Source: Epiperipatus broadwayi (Eukaryota; Onychophora; Udeonychophora; Euonychophora; Peripatidae). From it: a stretch of DNA of 64,000 nucleotides. Shown one piece after another: positions 47,280 to 59,545 of this stretch (the first letter of the stretch is position 1; each line of letters starts with the position of its first letter). Location of the stretch: contig JAQFVV010000049.1 of assembly GCA_028023455.1 (NCBI GenBank), positions 3,468,536-3,532,535 on the forward strand. The letters run 5' to 3'. The notes under the pieces were generated by a model. The model had not been told where the DNA came from. It saw only the letters and a list, made by a program, of their open reading frames with translations, and ran no database searches. The position numbers were made by a program, and so were the translations under genes.

Positions 47280-48645
47280 TATAACGTTTTCCGTTTTGCT
47301 AGGCCTCTACACGCTAATATAAACTGCGCGCGAGTTGATCAAGCTATGTCAAAAAGAAGAAAGTTGTATTTCGATTTCTATTAAAAACATAGCTATATTT
47401 CCTGATCAACTCGGCCTTGTAATTGTTGAGAATTATGCTATCGATGACATCAGCTTTTAATTTATTTGAAAGGCGCCAGAGTTCTGCAAGAACCCACTGA
47501 ACCGTCACATAGCATCTCGCAAATTAAAAAGAAAAGATATTTTTAAACTAATCGGTATTACATCATACCGTAACGAGAATTATTTTTTTTAAGATTATTA
47601 TTCCTGGGCTTATTGAAACATATTGGCAAAGGTAAATTACGTTTTAAATCTCATTAGACTAATAATAAAAAAATAATAATTATTATTAATAACGCACAAA
47701 TGAAAATTGGTTTTAGAAATATTTTTATTCTAATAGACTAAAAAAATATTTGAAATAAATTACTTATCAAGTAAATTAGAGAGAACACAACTCAGACGTG
47801 AATCAATTAATAAAAAACAATTTTACAATTACTGTTCATATCTAAATTTCTTCTAGAAAGTTCCTTAAAAAAATGAATGTCTCTTGTACAAGAAAATTAA
47901 TGTCTCTATCGGGATTGTTTAAACATACTTTTAGAAATTGTTTGAAAACGTTTAATTTGGTCACAATCAGGAGTAATGAAGTATAACTTACCGGTAAGTT
48001 TTGTGAATTCAGTAGTAGATAACTATGCATAGTTTTTTTTGGGGAAAATGAGCTTGGCCTTTTGGTTATTATTTGATCTTGTGGTCCATTCTCCTAGTCA
48101 GTCACGAAGGCTTTTCCTGGTGTACATCTTCAAGCATGATGTTCACAGAAGCTCCGGTTTACTCCGACATGCCGAATTATTTCAGTGTAGGGTGATCCTG
48201 GATGTATTATTGTTATCCAGGACTGACTAGAGAGACTAATGGAACAAGATGTTCTTCAAACTGACCTCTGCCTTTTATACTAGAGGCCCAGTTTTCCGAC
48301 TTCTGTGCATATCTTTTGTTTGTCAAAATATACGTTGATAATCTTATATATTCTTTATAAAATTTATGTAACAAAGTCTTTATTTTTTTCAGCAAAATTC
48401 TGCCATCTTTAATTAGTTGAAGTATTTTTACTTTCTCTTATCTAGATTGGTAATTTATGTCTTTTGTTCTCTCCAATTCTACTTTTATTTCTAATTACAT
48501 TAAAAAAATACGAAAAAATAATTTAACTTTCATTGTACGTTATTTTTTTAAAAAAAATTAGTCAAAAAAAAATCTAAATTTACTTTTATTTTTTAGCTTT
48601 TACCAAATGCCAATATATTTGCAATGTATATAAATAAACGTTACA
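47280..48645 (-). repeat. 5' LTR of the non-autonomous element
   Basis: 1366 bp, a direct copy of 45175-46536 with scattered substitutions and small indels. It starts (minus strand) TGTAACGTTTATTTATATAC and carries the same TATA box and the same 16-bp palindrome. Confidence 0.88.
48270..48279 (-). promoter_or_regulatory. TATA box of the 5' LTR
   Basis: Minus strand TATAAAAGGC, followed 9-10 bases later by a (T)CAGTTTG initiator-like sequence. Transcription would start near 48257-48260 and read toward lower coordinates, fixing the element's orientation. Confidence 0.7.
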
Positions 48646-48651
48646 ATATAT

Positions 48652-48930
48652 ATATAAAAGAGGGATTTGAACTCAGACTTTCAAACTCCCCCCAGTGTCA
48701 TTTATTATATCCAATATTACTGATACACATGAGCCCGTACATGTGAAAAAGATAAATAATCTCCAACATATATATTTCATGCTAAACTGGCACTCATCAG
48801 TTGGTCCAGATCATTATCTCTCACACACACATATAATCAGAGCTCAGTTTTATATTAAAATAGCAAATCTACAAACTTTAATGGACAGGCTTCAATCATC
48901 TACATCATTCATCATCAGATTTTTAGTGAT
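48652..48930 (-). mobile_element. family-A hammerhead repeat abutting the LTR element
   Basis: Minus-orientation copy from GAGGGATTTGAACTCAGAC to AACTTTAATGGACAGGCTTC and CATCAGATTTTTAGTG. It starts about 6 bp beyond the LTR. Its other end joins a plus-sense family-B piece at about 48931. Confidence 0.78.
48758..48813 (-). ncRNA. family-A hammerhead ribozyme, best-preserved core
   Basis: Minus strand: UGAUCUGGACCAA, intact CUGAUGA, stem II GUGCC-AGUUU-AGCAU, intact GAAA, stem III AUAUAUAU, then G where H17 is required, then UUGGAGAUUA. Stem I pairs as 4 + 6 bp around a 3-base bulge. The G at position 17 predicts no cleavage. All other conserved core bases are present. Confidence 0.78.
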
Positions 48931-49040
48931 ATGGGTGGATGAGTAAGCACTAGAGGGGGATTTTATGCACAAGCCTTCTGGCATCCATTGATTACTCTGG
49001 TTGGCACAGGGTGGCACTACTGTATGGAGAGTTTTGCCTG
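48931..49040 (+). mobile_element. family-B fragment starting near its ribozyme cleavage point
   Basis: Plus-sense family-B sequence GGATGAGTAAGCACTAGAGG, GCACAAGCCTTCTGGCATCC, then TGTATGGAGAGTTTTGCCTG. It begins a few bases past the position where family-B hammerheads would cut. It is joined directly to the inverted family-A copy. Confidence 0.75.
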
Positions 49041-49689
49041 TTTTATATATACTATACTTGTATTAAATATTGTACATATATATCATTAAACACCAGTCAA
49101 CACTTAGATAATCCCAATATCAATACCAATAAACAATTTCAAACTCTTGTCAAGGCAACTTCCATTTATATACATATTGTAATAATATTTATTATGACGA
49201 AATTAATAGAAATGCACAGAACTTTAAAAAAAATATTGGCTTATCAATATAACAAATATTCTTAATTATTATTTGTTATGGATACAAATAATATTATTGA
49301 CGTGAAATTAATATTATTGATAATTTTATGTTATAAGGTGAATTATGAAACAAATCCAAGATGTATTCTCGTACATATTTTACGAATACAGCATTTTCGA
49401 ATATGTATATAAAATATTTTTTTATTTTATCATAATTTATATTTGGTTATACTCATGCACATAAAGTTAATTTTAGAAGAAAAAGATATATATATATATA
49501 TAGAATAAATAGGCATAACATTAATAATAAGAATAAATTGTTTAAAAATAGTATTAGTATAGGAATAACTTTATTAGGGTACATATAAAATTGAAATTAT
49601 ACTTTAATATAATATTTAAATATATATGTGTGTGTGCGTGAATAATTCTAGCTCTTCAATGTATTCAAATTTAGAAGAGTAATAACAAA
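49041..49689. other. AT-rich DNA, nothing recognised
   Basis: ORF 49011-49265 begins in the repeat and has no motif. A (AT)n run lies near 49487. Confidence 0.5.
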
Positions 49690-49820
49690 ATATTTATAGG
49701 ATCACTATATCCTATGCTTACACAAGCTATTGTCCATACACTAGTGCCACCCAGGATAAGCCAGAGTAATCAATGGATGCATGAAGGTTTATGCAAAAAA
49801 ATCCCTATCCAGTGGCTACT

Positions 49821-49862
49821 CATCCAATATCTCAAGCTTATGGCTATCATCAGAGAGAAGAC
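49821..49862 (-). ncRNA. eroded family-B hammerhead
   Basis: Minus strand CUGAUGA and AGCC-AUA-AGCU remain, but GAAAC and stem III are deleted (the sequence runs straight into UGAGAUAUUGGAUGAG). Inactive relic. Confidence 0.5.
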
Positions 49863-50230
49863 AGAACCAATGCAATCCTCCAGAAGCCACCTTTTACTTT
49901 TTTAGTTAATTATAAAGCTATGCATCCAAAATGAAAACACAATAATGTTTTCAATCCAAACTCATTCACTTGTATAATTATATGGATTTGAAAGCAGTTC
50001 AGAATCTTTACATTTTTATGTCTTTTGTTCTTTAATAACCACAACCACCATTATCCTATGGGCAGAATTGTTATTAAATCACTAAACATCACATGATCAC
50101 TATATCTTATGTTTACACAAGCTATTAAAACAGAGGCAAACCTATCTACACAGTAATGCCATATAGTGCAAGCCAGAGTAATTAATGAATACAAGAAGGT
50201 TTATGCATAAAATCCCTATTCAATGGCTAC

Positions 50231-50291
50231 TCATTCAATAATCCCAGACTAATCTGTAGCTTTTGTCTTTCATAAATGAGGAGCCTTAGAT
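50231..50291 (-). ncRNA. eroded family-B hammerhead
   Basis: Minus strand: UCCUCA then UUUAUGA for CUGAUGA, AAGCU, AGAUUAGUC, UGGGAUUAUUGAAU. Structure recognisable, core mutated. Confidence 0.5.
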
Positions 50292-50679
50292 GAATGGGCT
50301 CTGGATAGGGATTTTATGCTCAAACTTCTTGCATCCATTATTACTTTGTCTTGCCAAGTGGCACCATTGCATGGAGAATTTCGACTCTGTTTTAATAGTG
50401 AAAGCATATGATATATGATATATTAATCATGTGATATTTAGTGATTTTATACCAATCCTGCACATAGGGTAATAATGGCTATAGTTATGAAAGAAACAAA
50501 GACATCAAAATATATAGATTCTGAACTGGTTTCAGATCTATATGACTATGCAAGTGAATGATCTTGAATTAAAAACATTATTGTGTTTTCATTTTGAATT
50601 TATAGCTTTATAATTAACTAAAAAATAAAAGATGGCTGTTTGTGGTTTGTATTGGATCCCAAGTTCTAAATAAATGCTG

Positions 50680-50740
50680 TCAATTTCAAGGCACCTAACT
50701 GATGAAAGCCACAAATTAAAAACTAGCCTGGGAATATTGG
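50680..50740 (+). ncRNA. degenerate family-B hammerhead
   Basis: CUGAUGA intact, stem II AAGC-CACAA-AUU, then AAAA (G12 lost), ACUAGC, C, UGGGAAUAUUGG. Predicted inactive. Confidence 0.6.
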
Positions 50741-50855
50741 TTGAGTAGATACTGGATAGGGATTTTATGCACAAACCTTCTTGCATCACTTGATTACTCT
50801 GGCTTGCACTGGATGACACTTTTCTATGGACAGTTTTGCCTCTGTTTTATTTTAT

Positions 50856-52254
50856 TAATACAATATATTTAAAATATTATTTTGTATTTTTAAAATAATT
50901 TTATTACAAATTTAACATGATAAATTCTTAAAAACTTCCAAAGATTGCCTGCAAGATATTGTATTCTGGCAACAATAATAAAATTTTTCCATAAAAAGCC
51001 AAAAGAGTGAAGAATTTTAAGTAAAGATAATAATCTTATTAATCATGTGATGCAAGACTTTATATACCCTTACATGTTCAGAATTGTTTAGTTTTCTTTA
51101 TTAACTGACTGGAACTGAACTGTGTTAGACTTAAATATAAAGTTATCCATATTGGCATCTTGATGCACAATGACAATGGAGTAGATAATAAACATTTGCC
51201 TTAATGGCAAATGTACCTCAAAATTGCCCTTAATTGGAAACTAAATATCTGATATACTCATCATCTTGTAACACCACTTTACAAGGAATAAATTATAAAA
51301 CTTAAATTTAAATATGAAAAATTATAATTATATGGGAATGCTACTTTTACTTAAACTAAGTTATTTACTTATCTAGTCTCTAAAAAATTTTTTTTGCTTG
51401 ATATTATATTTACTACAGCAACCTAAAGTTTCCTGGATAAACACAAGTGTATTGGACAATTATAGTTTGAAAATGAATTTTAACTAATAAATTTTATCTT
51501 CATCTGGATAAACACTTTTATATTAGATGAAATTATTGTTAAAATTACATTTTTACTAATGGATTTTATTTTGAAAAAAGTTATAATTTATGAATATCAT
51601 CGCTTAAGAGATTAATAACTTGTTCCACATCTAAAAAATAAAACAACTTATTATCATTTTCTGGAATAATTTTTAACTCATTATTATTGGATTTTAAAAT
51701 ATTATTTATTATATACCATACCTAGATAATATAAAGAATTATTATAACTTTTAATTTTAGCCTAACTAGTAATGTATTGTACTTAAAAAGCTCAAACTTC
51801 ATTTCTAATTCCTCTCATAATGATTAAATTTTGTTTCTCCCATACCATTAAGATTTAATCACTTTCAAATATTTTGAAAAAAATGTGCCAGAATTTTAAA
51901 AAGACTTTGAATTAATTTTAAATTATAGGGATATATTTTATTTCTCAAATTCGTTAAAGTGTTAGAATATCTAGAGTTATTTTGTTCAGTGAAAGTTTTC
52001 ACAAGAAGAAAGATATAATAAAAAAAAGTACAGGTAGAATATTAAATTTATGATTACCATTTAGTATAAACCACTTCTGATGTTGACCCCACCTGCCTAA
52101 TTATTGAATAGAACCTAGCAAATATTACATTAAATACTCCTCCATTTATAATATTTTCATTTTCGCAATGAATTATACATTATATAATTTTCTATTTTAA
52201 AACATTTAAACTTAAGGCTTTTAATTATTTCAATTTTAAAAGTAAAGATTTTAC
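50856..52254. other. AT-rich DNA, nothing recognised
   Basis: No ORF or repeat that I could assign. Confidence 0.5.
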
Positions 52255-53000
52255 ATTTTAAAAATATAAAAATAAATATCTAAATGAAGTCCTTACTGAT
52301 AACAGGGGAGAATGCTGCCACTGGATGTAATTTACCTATTCAAAATATTAGAATAATGAAATATTAGATGTTTGAATTTGTATGTTATTCAAAAATCATA
52401 TATTTAGAAATATTTATTGTCTAAGAAAAAAAATAAATCTAAAAATTAATAAATTATTTATTGTTATTAAAATATTAAAGAATATTTTATTTATAATTTT
52501 CATAAAAACAATTTTTTAATCCAGTAAAATCTGCTTCTATTCACTGGAAGGGTTGCCTTAACAAACTTCCTAAGAAGTGTCTTCTAAAAATAAAAATGCT
52601 TTCAAAGACAATCTCTTATGCGTGATGTAGTTTTTGGTTTAAAAATAATTTTTTTTGCAAAAAGATTGCATCATAATCATTAATAATTATATATTTTTTA
52701 CAAATCAATAATTTTGCCCCCAGGCTAAACACTCTAATATATGCAGTCAATCAGAAATTAGCCACCTTCTTTATAGCTTTATCATAACAATAGAGGCTAC
52801 TTTCAATAAAGTTGCATATAATGCTGACATCTTTAGATTTTTTTTAAAAATCATATATAAAATTGTTGCTTCAAGTAAAAAAAACTACAATCTATCACAT
52901 ACCATATAGGATTAAAACAATGTAGAAAAGATAATAACCACAACACCATTGTAATGCTTCAAGTGTCAAAAATGCATGTGGTATCAAAGCCACGATACTT
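52255..53000. repeat. old dispersed repeat, copy 2 (partner at 6540-7340)
   Basis: Collinear with 6540-7340 through ATGTAATTTACCTATTCAAA, AATCTAAAAATTAATAAATT, GTAGTTTTTGGTTTAAAA, ATAATGCTGACATCTTTAGA and CATGTGGTATCAAAGCCAC / CTATGTGGAAACACCAC. Non-coding in this copy. Confidence 0.7.
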
Positions 53001-55831
53001 CATACTATAAAGACTCATTGTTAATATTTAAAATTAATTAATAATTTGTTATAGCTAAGTCATAATACCTGACATTTTAATGTTTTATTGGTATATTAAG
53101 TCAATCTTAAGGTATGTAGTTATATTTTATAAATATTCTTATTTATTTACATAGGTACTCTCAAGATTTTATAAAGATTATATTGTATATCCAGTGATAT
53201 TTGTTGTACTGATAACTGTGCAAAATTTATTTGATCAGTTGAGTTAAACTCCCACCAACTTTATATTATTGTTTTATTCATAATATAAACTTGATAAACC
53301 TTTTATAGAATGCCATCAATGCCTACTAGGATCAGGTTAATTAAAGCCATACTTTAAAAAGAATATTGTAAGTTGGGTTAATATTTTGCTCTTTTATGTA
53401 AGATTAAAAGTTGATAACACAGAAGATATGGATTTTATTATTAATTAAAATGCCATAAAAATTCTTTTATTTTATTTATTATTTATAATTACTTTAAATA
53501 AATCTTAACAACTTTTCCTAATAAAGAGTTTTGTTATACTGCATATTTAGTTAGTAATAAAGTAGGAATAATTTTCCAATAATTAACCATGATGGTAATA
53601 TTTATAAGCACTGCAGAAAACTTACTATTATTTCATTCATTTAAATATTTTTTTCTTGTTAATGAAATAATTACATTTTGTTAAATATCTGGTCTTTGTC
53701 TTTAATTAGTTAGCAATCATCATCTATTTATTTTATATGGCCACATAATTTTATAATTGTTATACGTTATTTAAAAGTACATTGCTTGATATGAAATGTT
53801 ATTCATTATTTCTTCATTTACATCATCTTCACATTAATATTTAGTTGATTAAGATATGAATTAAATACAAGAAAATGTTCTTTGATATTTAATCATATCA
53901 ATAATAATAATTTATAATTTTAAAAATTTAAAATAATATTATTTAGCATACTTTAATATTATAATCCTGAGATAACTTTAAATTGAATTTATATAATATG
54001 AAAGCATAGAACAAATTTGCTAGCCCAAATATAAGAATGGTATATATAATTTATTCAATCTTGTATATACACAGTTATACTTTAAGTCATAGTAGAACTC
54101 TAAGATATTACAGTAATTAGTTGCAAACACACATCTGTGTAGGTTTTCCTTAAAATAAATAACTGTTTACTATAGAGAGTCTTATAAAGTTACCATACAA
54201 GTGTTTAAAAGATTAAACTCAACCTTATTCAATCATTATGGATCAGAATTATTTTAGCAATCATTTTTTTATTCAGTTACAATATATATAATGAGAAATG
54301 CCATTAAACATAATGTCACTTGATTTCAATATCTTTATTTGATATTATCATGATGAAATAGCATGGTCTTATATAATTTGAATTGTGTGAAACTCAATCA
54401 AGATTTATGTTCTGCATAATAAACTACAGAGGCAAAATTTAAAATTTCTGAATCAATTTTCAGTATTAAAAGCAAAAAAAAAAACGGTTTTGGTTTAATA
54501 TATTGAATAAAACTAGTATCATCAAATGGTCACATGGGTTTTTGAATGTCATATCCAAACATTAACTCGTGCAATATTTCATAAGTTATAAATATACAAT
54601 AATCATGGTAAAATCAAGTTTTATGATGGTATATTCAATGTTTACTGCAAAATATTAATAAGTTCAAGGATTATATTAGTGGTTAGCTAAAAACTACTAA
54701 ATCAATGGCTTAGACTTTCATGTTTAGTTTTTTGTTTATATTGGTATCAAATATTTAAATCATATTCATAAAATTTGATACTTTTAAATTTTACTTATTT
54801 GAATCAACTCAATAGATCATTCATTAATTAATACATAGTGTGTTTTAAGATCAATGACAGGCTTAAGATTTAATTTCGAGTCCAACTTCTCAATTTAAAA
54901 CTCAAATGAAACTTGATCTCTTGAGCAAGTAGGCATATAGTTAAATATACAAGCACACACAAATTAAGTGTAACAGTATTAAGTAAAAAAATACAATAAA
55001 CAAACATAAAATATGACGATTACATTATAAAACAATTGTTGCGAAATTAATAACGAATTATTATTTATCTTTTAGCATACCTGAATTGACTACATATAAA
55101 TATAGACTAATTATTTAAAAAAAAATCACTAGATTATTTTGGAATTCTTCAACTATCACAAAATTCCAGGTCAAAGTAGTTCAATACTTTAACCAATACA
55201 CTGAATATTTATGTCCAATCACATATGGTAGAGTATCCATCCATCTGATGATTTGCAATTGGAATTGGATTTTGGAAAAAGCTTGAATAATTTTTTAAGG
55301 CTTCATTAATGCTTGTTATTTTTGCTTTCACGTTTCCATTTTATGACTAATTAGATTAAATATCCAATCTTAAATAGTCAATAGGTATTTGACCATTCTC
55401 AGTAGGGCGGTAAACAGAAAAACAGCTACTCAAATTTTCACTATCCTGCTTTTAGTAAACAATGTCTTTTCCTTCATTATTACTGAAAGCGGTTACTAGA
55501 AAGTTTTTTGCCTTGCAGCCGGTTATTTCAAAGATAATTTTATCCATCTTTTCGTTAAAATCTATATTCACGCACAAACACATATGCCCTCACAATTCTA
55601 TTAGCATTAAACTACTTCTAAGCATTTTCTTATTCGAAATTTATTTTATTTTAATAATCTTTTTTTTAAAAAAAACTTTTATTTTTAATTGAATATAGTT
55701 CCAGATGTTTTTTTTTATGTGCGTTATTCTGAAATAAGTAGTAAACCACTTTGTTTAAAAGAAAAAAAACATTTAGTAGATTTTTAGCCCCTTGGGTCAT
55801 TAAAACAGTGTAAAAATTGTGGGAAAGCAAG
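53001..55831. other. AT-rich DNA, nothing recognised
   Basis: ORF 55462-55692 has no motif. No repeat recognised. Confidence 0.5.
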
Positions 55832-56041
55832 ATGGCTAAGCGGTCTCAGTATGGGACAGCGTTATTATCGCAGTGGTGTAGCTGTCCTACAACCATCGCT
55901 AATCACACTTTGAAGAACAATAAAGTTAAAATCGAGTACTCTAACAACATAATTATTCCACTCATTTGTAATATTAAGAAACCAGCTCTGGAAAAATGCT
56001 TCTCGGAGGCAATAAAAGTTCTTCAACATTTACTGGCTTAA
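55832..56041 (+). CDS. unrecognised small ORF in a GC-richer island
   Basis: 69 codons from an ATG in a fair Kozak setting (AAGATGG), starting MAKRSQYGTALLSQWC and ending LQHLLA then TAA. The segment is clearly less AT-rich than its surroundings and uses mixed codons. I recognise no domain, signal peptide or membrane segment. An AATAAA overlaps its end. It could be an orphan ORF, an exon fragment or a decayed transposon piece. Weak evidence of coding. Confidence 0.2.
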   Translation: MAKRSQYGTALLSQWCSCPTTIANHTLKNNKVKIEYSNNIIIPLICNIKKPALEKCFSEAIKVLQHLLA

Positions 56042-58892
56042 AGTTACTGATTGTTTTTGTTTGAAACTCTCATACACCTGGGCCTGCATTTTAAACTATT
56101 AATAATCACTAATTAGGTTTAGTAATAAGCATTATTAATGATTTTCTTTAATTAGAGCTACACTTAAGTAAAGGTTTTAATTCTAATTTCGGAATAAGGT
56201 GCTAAAGGTAGTATGATAGAAGTCTGTCTATGCTAATATATACACACACATATACAGAAACAGAATAATGGTTGAAAATGATGTTGATATAGAAAAAGAA
56301 TCAAAACTAAAATGTTAAAGTAGGATTTTAATGCTCATTTCTGTGTAAGCCTAGTTTTCCTGTAATCAGACAGGTAAAGGTAAAATAGCCTATAACAGGC
56401 TTTTAATTTTTTATAAAAATACAATCAGAAAATTAAACAATTACTGATAACATTGGATTAATAAATGAGCTGGCTATAGATTAATTAGCTGAAAAAAGGA
56501 TACTCACTTATGATTCTAACTTAGGTAACTGAAGGTTGTGAAAAGAATGTGCTATCATGATCTTACAAAGTCTCAACTAGTGGTAAAGACTGATATATTA
56601 TGATTATATATTTTTCTGACTGTTTTAAAATTAAGACATTTTTTCTTAAAATTGTAGATTAAAATTCTTGAATCTTAAAAAAAATTATAACTATCATCTT
56701 TAAAAGAAGTAATTGTCAGGTAACTGATTGGAAAAAAATATAATTTTATGTATGCAAAAATATAGGAGGTTTTTAGGGTAGTGAAAAGGGATGCCTATAT
56801 TATGTGATCTACTTTAAGTTGCATGATCAACTTTACCAAATAGCAGTAATGAAAAAAATAATCCTATCTTCTTTGGATATTATATTTCCATAACTGAAAG
56901 TGACAGACTCTAAATGGAATTTACGTAAGTGAAAAAAATATTAATCAATTATACTGATATCTTCATACATTTAATATCGAAAGCAGGCCATTCTAGATGC
57001 TAACAAAACTAACAATACTTTTTACAATCAATATTTGTATTCTAAAAATTCAAAAATTGTTGATGAACTTATAAAATTTATTAATGATGTAAGAGGGGGA
57101 AAAGTGGAAAACAATATCAGAAAACAAAGATTTCCAAAATCTAATTAAAAGGTTTGTTTTTTCTACACAAAGTTTTGTAGTTGCAGAAAATGACTCTAAA
57201 ATAACTATCATGGCCACTATCAATGATTCCACTCTTTCTTGTACATCAAACCTCAAAATTCAAAATTAACAGAACAGAGCAAGCATTTAAGTAGATTATC
57301 ACAATTAAATAACAAATATTTAAAATTATTCAATTTTTATTTATTTGAAATTTGTAATGGTGGCATTTATTGTGATTACAAACATGTTGAACTATTTCTG
57401 TAATCTATAATTAATTGTCATGTTTTTAAAAAATACATTCAACTGTTAGTCATAGCATACAGATTAGTGTATAACACAATGTTTCAAGTCATTTCATTCT
57501 CTTTTTTAAGATATTGCTGTGCATTCAATGACAGAACTAATATGTGATTCAAAGCTGAGACCATTAATTTATCATTAAATTTAGCTTTAACCAACTAGAC
57601 TATTCTATCAAAGACAACAAGAAATAGAAATTTTATATATGTATCTATGAAGATCCTCTTAATTTCCCCATTTTTTCTTAAGAGCCAACTATGTAACAAG
57701 ATATTATATAGTATGATAACCATGTCTTCAATGATAGTATCTGTTACTTTTGGCCAATGTAATTATAAAATGTCAAAATTATTCTACATCTTTTTATATC
57801 ACTTTTTACTTTTTGTGTTTAAGACAATGATACAGATACTCTGTATTAAAAGTTGACTCAGCAGATCATTAAACATATTATTTCAGCAGTATTTATTATT
57901 ATTTATTCATCTTTTAAACAGTAAGATATATTAAGACAGATGACAGAATTTTACAGACATTATAGTTTAATAATTCTATAATAAACCAGAAAATTCATCA
58001 CTATAATATTAGACCAATAAAACATTCATATTTACTAAAAATGTAATTATTACATTTAAATAATGTCAACAAACATTAAATAAATAATTCTTCAAGTTTG
58101 AATATGATTATTTGATTGTAAATGCAATTTAGAAGTTTTACTTCTTTTTGGGGAAAGAAAAGCAAAATTGTTTTGCTAAGTTTTTAAACAATAATTCTTT
58201 TGAAGATTTGTCTGTGAAAGTTTCAAATGATTTTTAAAATAATTAATAAACTAACTTTATTTTAAAGGAAATGGGTAACTATATATATATTGCCAGGAAA
58301 ATATCACTTACTATTAATCTGAGACTAAATAAGTTTTCTTCATGACATATAATAGCTTCTACATTGGGGTTTATTGTTTAAGTGAAAGGAGGATAAAATT
58401 GTCTTATTTCTGTTCTTTATTAGAATAACAATCCATGGAAAATATTTAATTTATTATATGTATGATTTCATAGTATTATTTAGCTATTTTATTTTTACTA
58501 CATGGAATCTCCTGAAAATAATACTATGAAATAATCATTTATTCATGAGAATATTAGAATTAATATATATATATTGAAACTGAGGTTTATATGAAATCTA
58601 GAAAGTATTTAAAATTAAAAAATAAAAGCAAAAGCTATATTATTATTGTTATTGTTTAAAAAAAATCATTTAAAGTATAGTTAATAAAGAAGTATAATTC
58701 ATATTGGCAATGGATAAGTAACCTGGTCAATAGGTGATGTTTGTGCATGTTATAATAAATAGATAATTATATAAAAAATATACACATCAATATTAAATTT
58801 TTTAATAAAATTGATATTATTATTTGGTATCTGTAATAAAAATAATAAGTTTGTTGTTCTAGACTATTTAATATTTATTATTACAATTTATA
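56042..58892. other. AT-rich DNA, nothing recognised
   Basis: ORFs at 57050-57256, 57647-57856 and 58811-59008 lack recognisable motifs. The last one overlaps a foldback arm. Confidence 0.5.
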
Positions 58893-59352
58893 AAAGATAT
58901 TTGGTAAACATAAATTTGCCAGGTCATGACCCAGAGTGTTTGTTGTCGAATTATTTAAAAATTTGTCGTGAAATATCAAATATATGGCAGCATAAAATTA
59001 TATTATAAAAAAATAATTAAATATCTGATAAACAATAATTTATTAAAATAATAACAACTTATTTATCCTACCAACATTCATAATTACTGTCCATTGTAGT
59101 TTTCGGACTGACACCAATTTGCGAATTTTATTGTTTGTATATGCAAAAACTACAGGCAGTAATTATGAATGTTGATAGGATAAATATGTTATTATTTTAA
59201 TAAATTATTTTTTATCAGATATTTCATTATTTTTTATAATATAATTTTATGCCGCTGTGTATTTGGTATTTCACGACAAATTTTTAAATAATTTGACAAG
59301 AAACACTATGGAGTTGTGAACTGGCAAATTCATGTTTGCCAGATATTTTTCT
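58893..59352. mobile_element. foldback element with ~210-bp arms
   Basis: The left arm 58893-59104 and right arm 59144-59352 are inverted copies. The outer ends read AGATATTTGGTAAACAT and ATGTTTGCCAGATATTT. The inner ends include ACCAACATTCATAATTACTG and its complement. The loop is about 39 bp. It is MITE-like and non-coding. The ORF 58811-59008 is within an arm. Confidence 0.85.
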
Positions 59353-59545
59353 TTGTATTATTTTTATTTATGTAAATTAGTTGATTTATAAGAATGCTAG
59401 ATATTATAACAGAATCAGTATATGCCATTACATCACTTTCAAATAAAAGTGGAAAAAATATAAAAATCACCCTCAGGTAGAAATATGTGTAAAAAAAAAA
59501 GAGAGAATTTAATAATTTTATTTAAATTAATATATATATATATCA

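Larger units (their letters stand above)
45175..48645 (-). mobile_element. non-autonomous LTR retrotransposon, two ~1.36-kb LTRs, no gag/pol
   Basis: Two long direct repeats (45175-46536, 47280-48645) with TATAACG...CGTTACA ends enclose only 743 bp. ATAT flanks both outer ends (45171-45174, 48646-48649), a possible 4-bp duplication in low-complexity sequence. Orientation is minus: the minus strand has a TATA box in each LTR, and a TGG-starting primer-binding site lies one base after the minus-strand 5' LTR. The LTRs are nearly identical over their last 1.1 kb, with more differences in the first 200 bp. The interior has no gag, pol or env motif, so it must depend on proteins from elsewhere. 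I see no clear polypurine tract. Confidence 0.85.
49690..50855. mobile_element. family-B hammerhead element, 1.2-kb inverted dimer
   Basis: The left half (49690 to about 50300) has two minus-sense units about 420 bp apart. The right half (about 50300-50855) is plus-sense. Complementary blocks include GTTTATGCATAAAATCCCTA / TAGGGATTTTATGCACAAAC and GATCACTATATC / TCATGTGAT. The copy is older than the 19.9-kb one, and all three hammerheads carry core mutations. A possible but inexact flank pair is ACAAAATATTTA / ACAATATATTTA. Confidence 0.8.
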
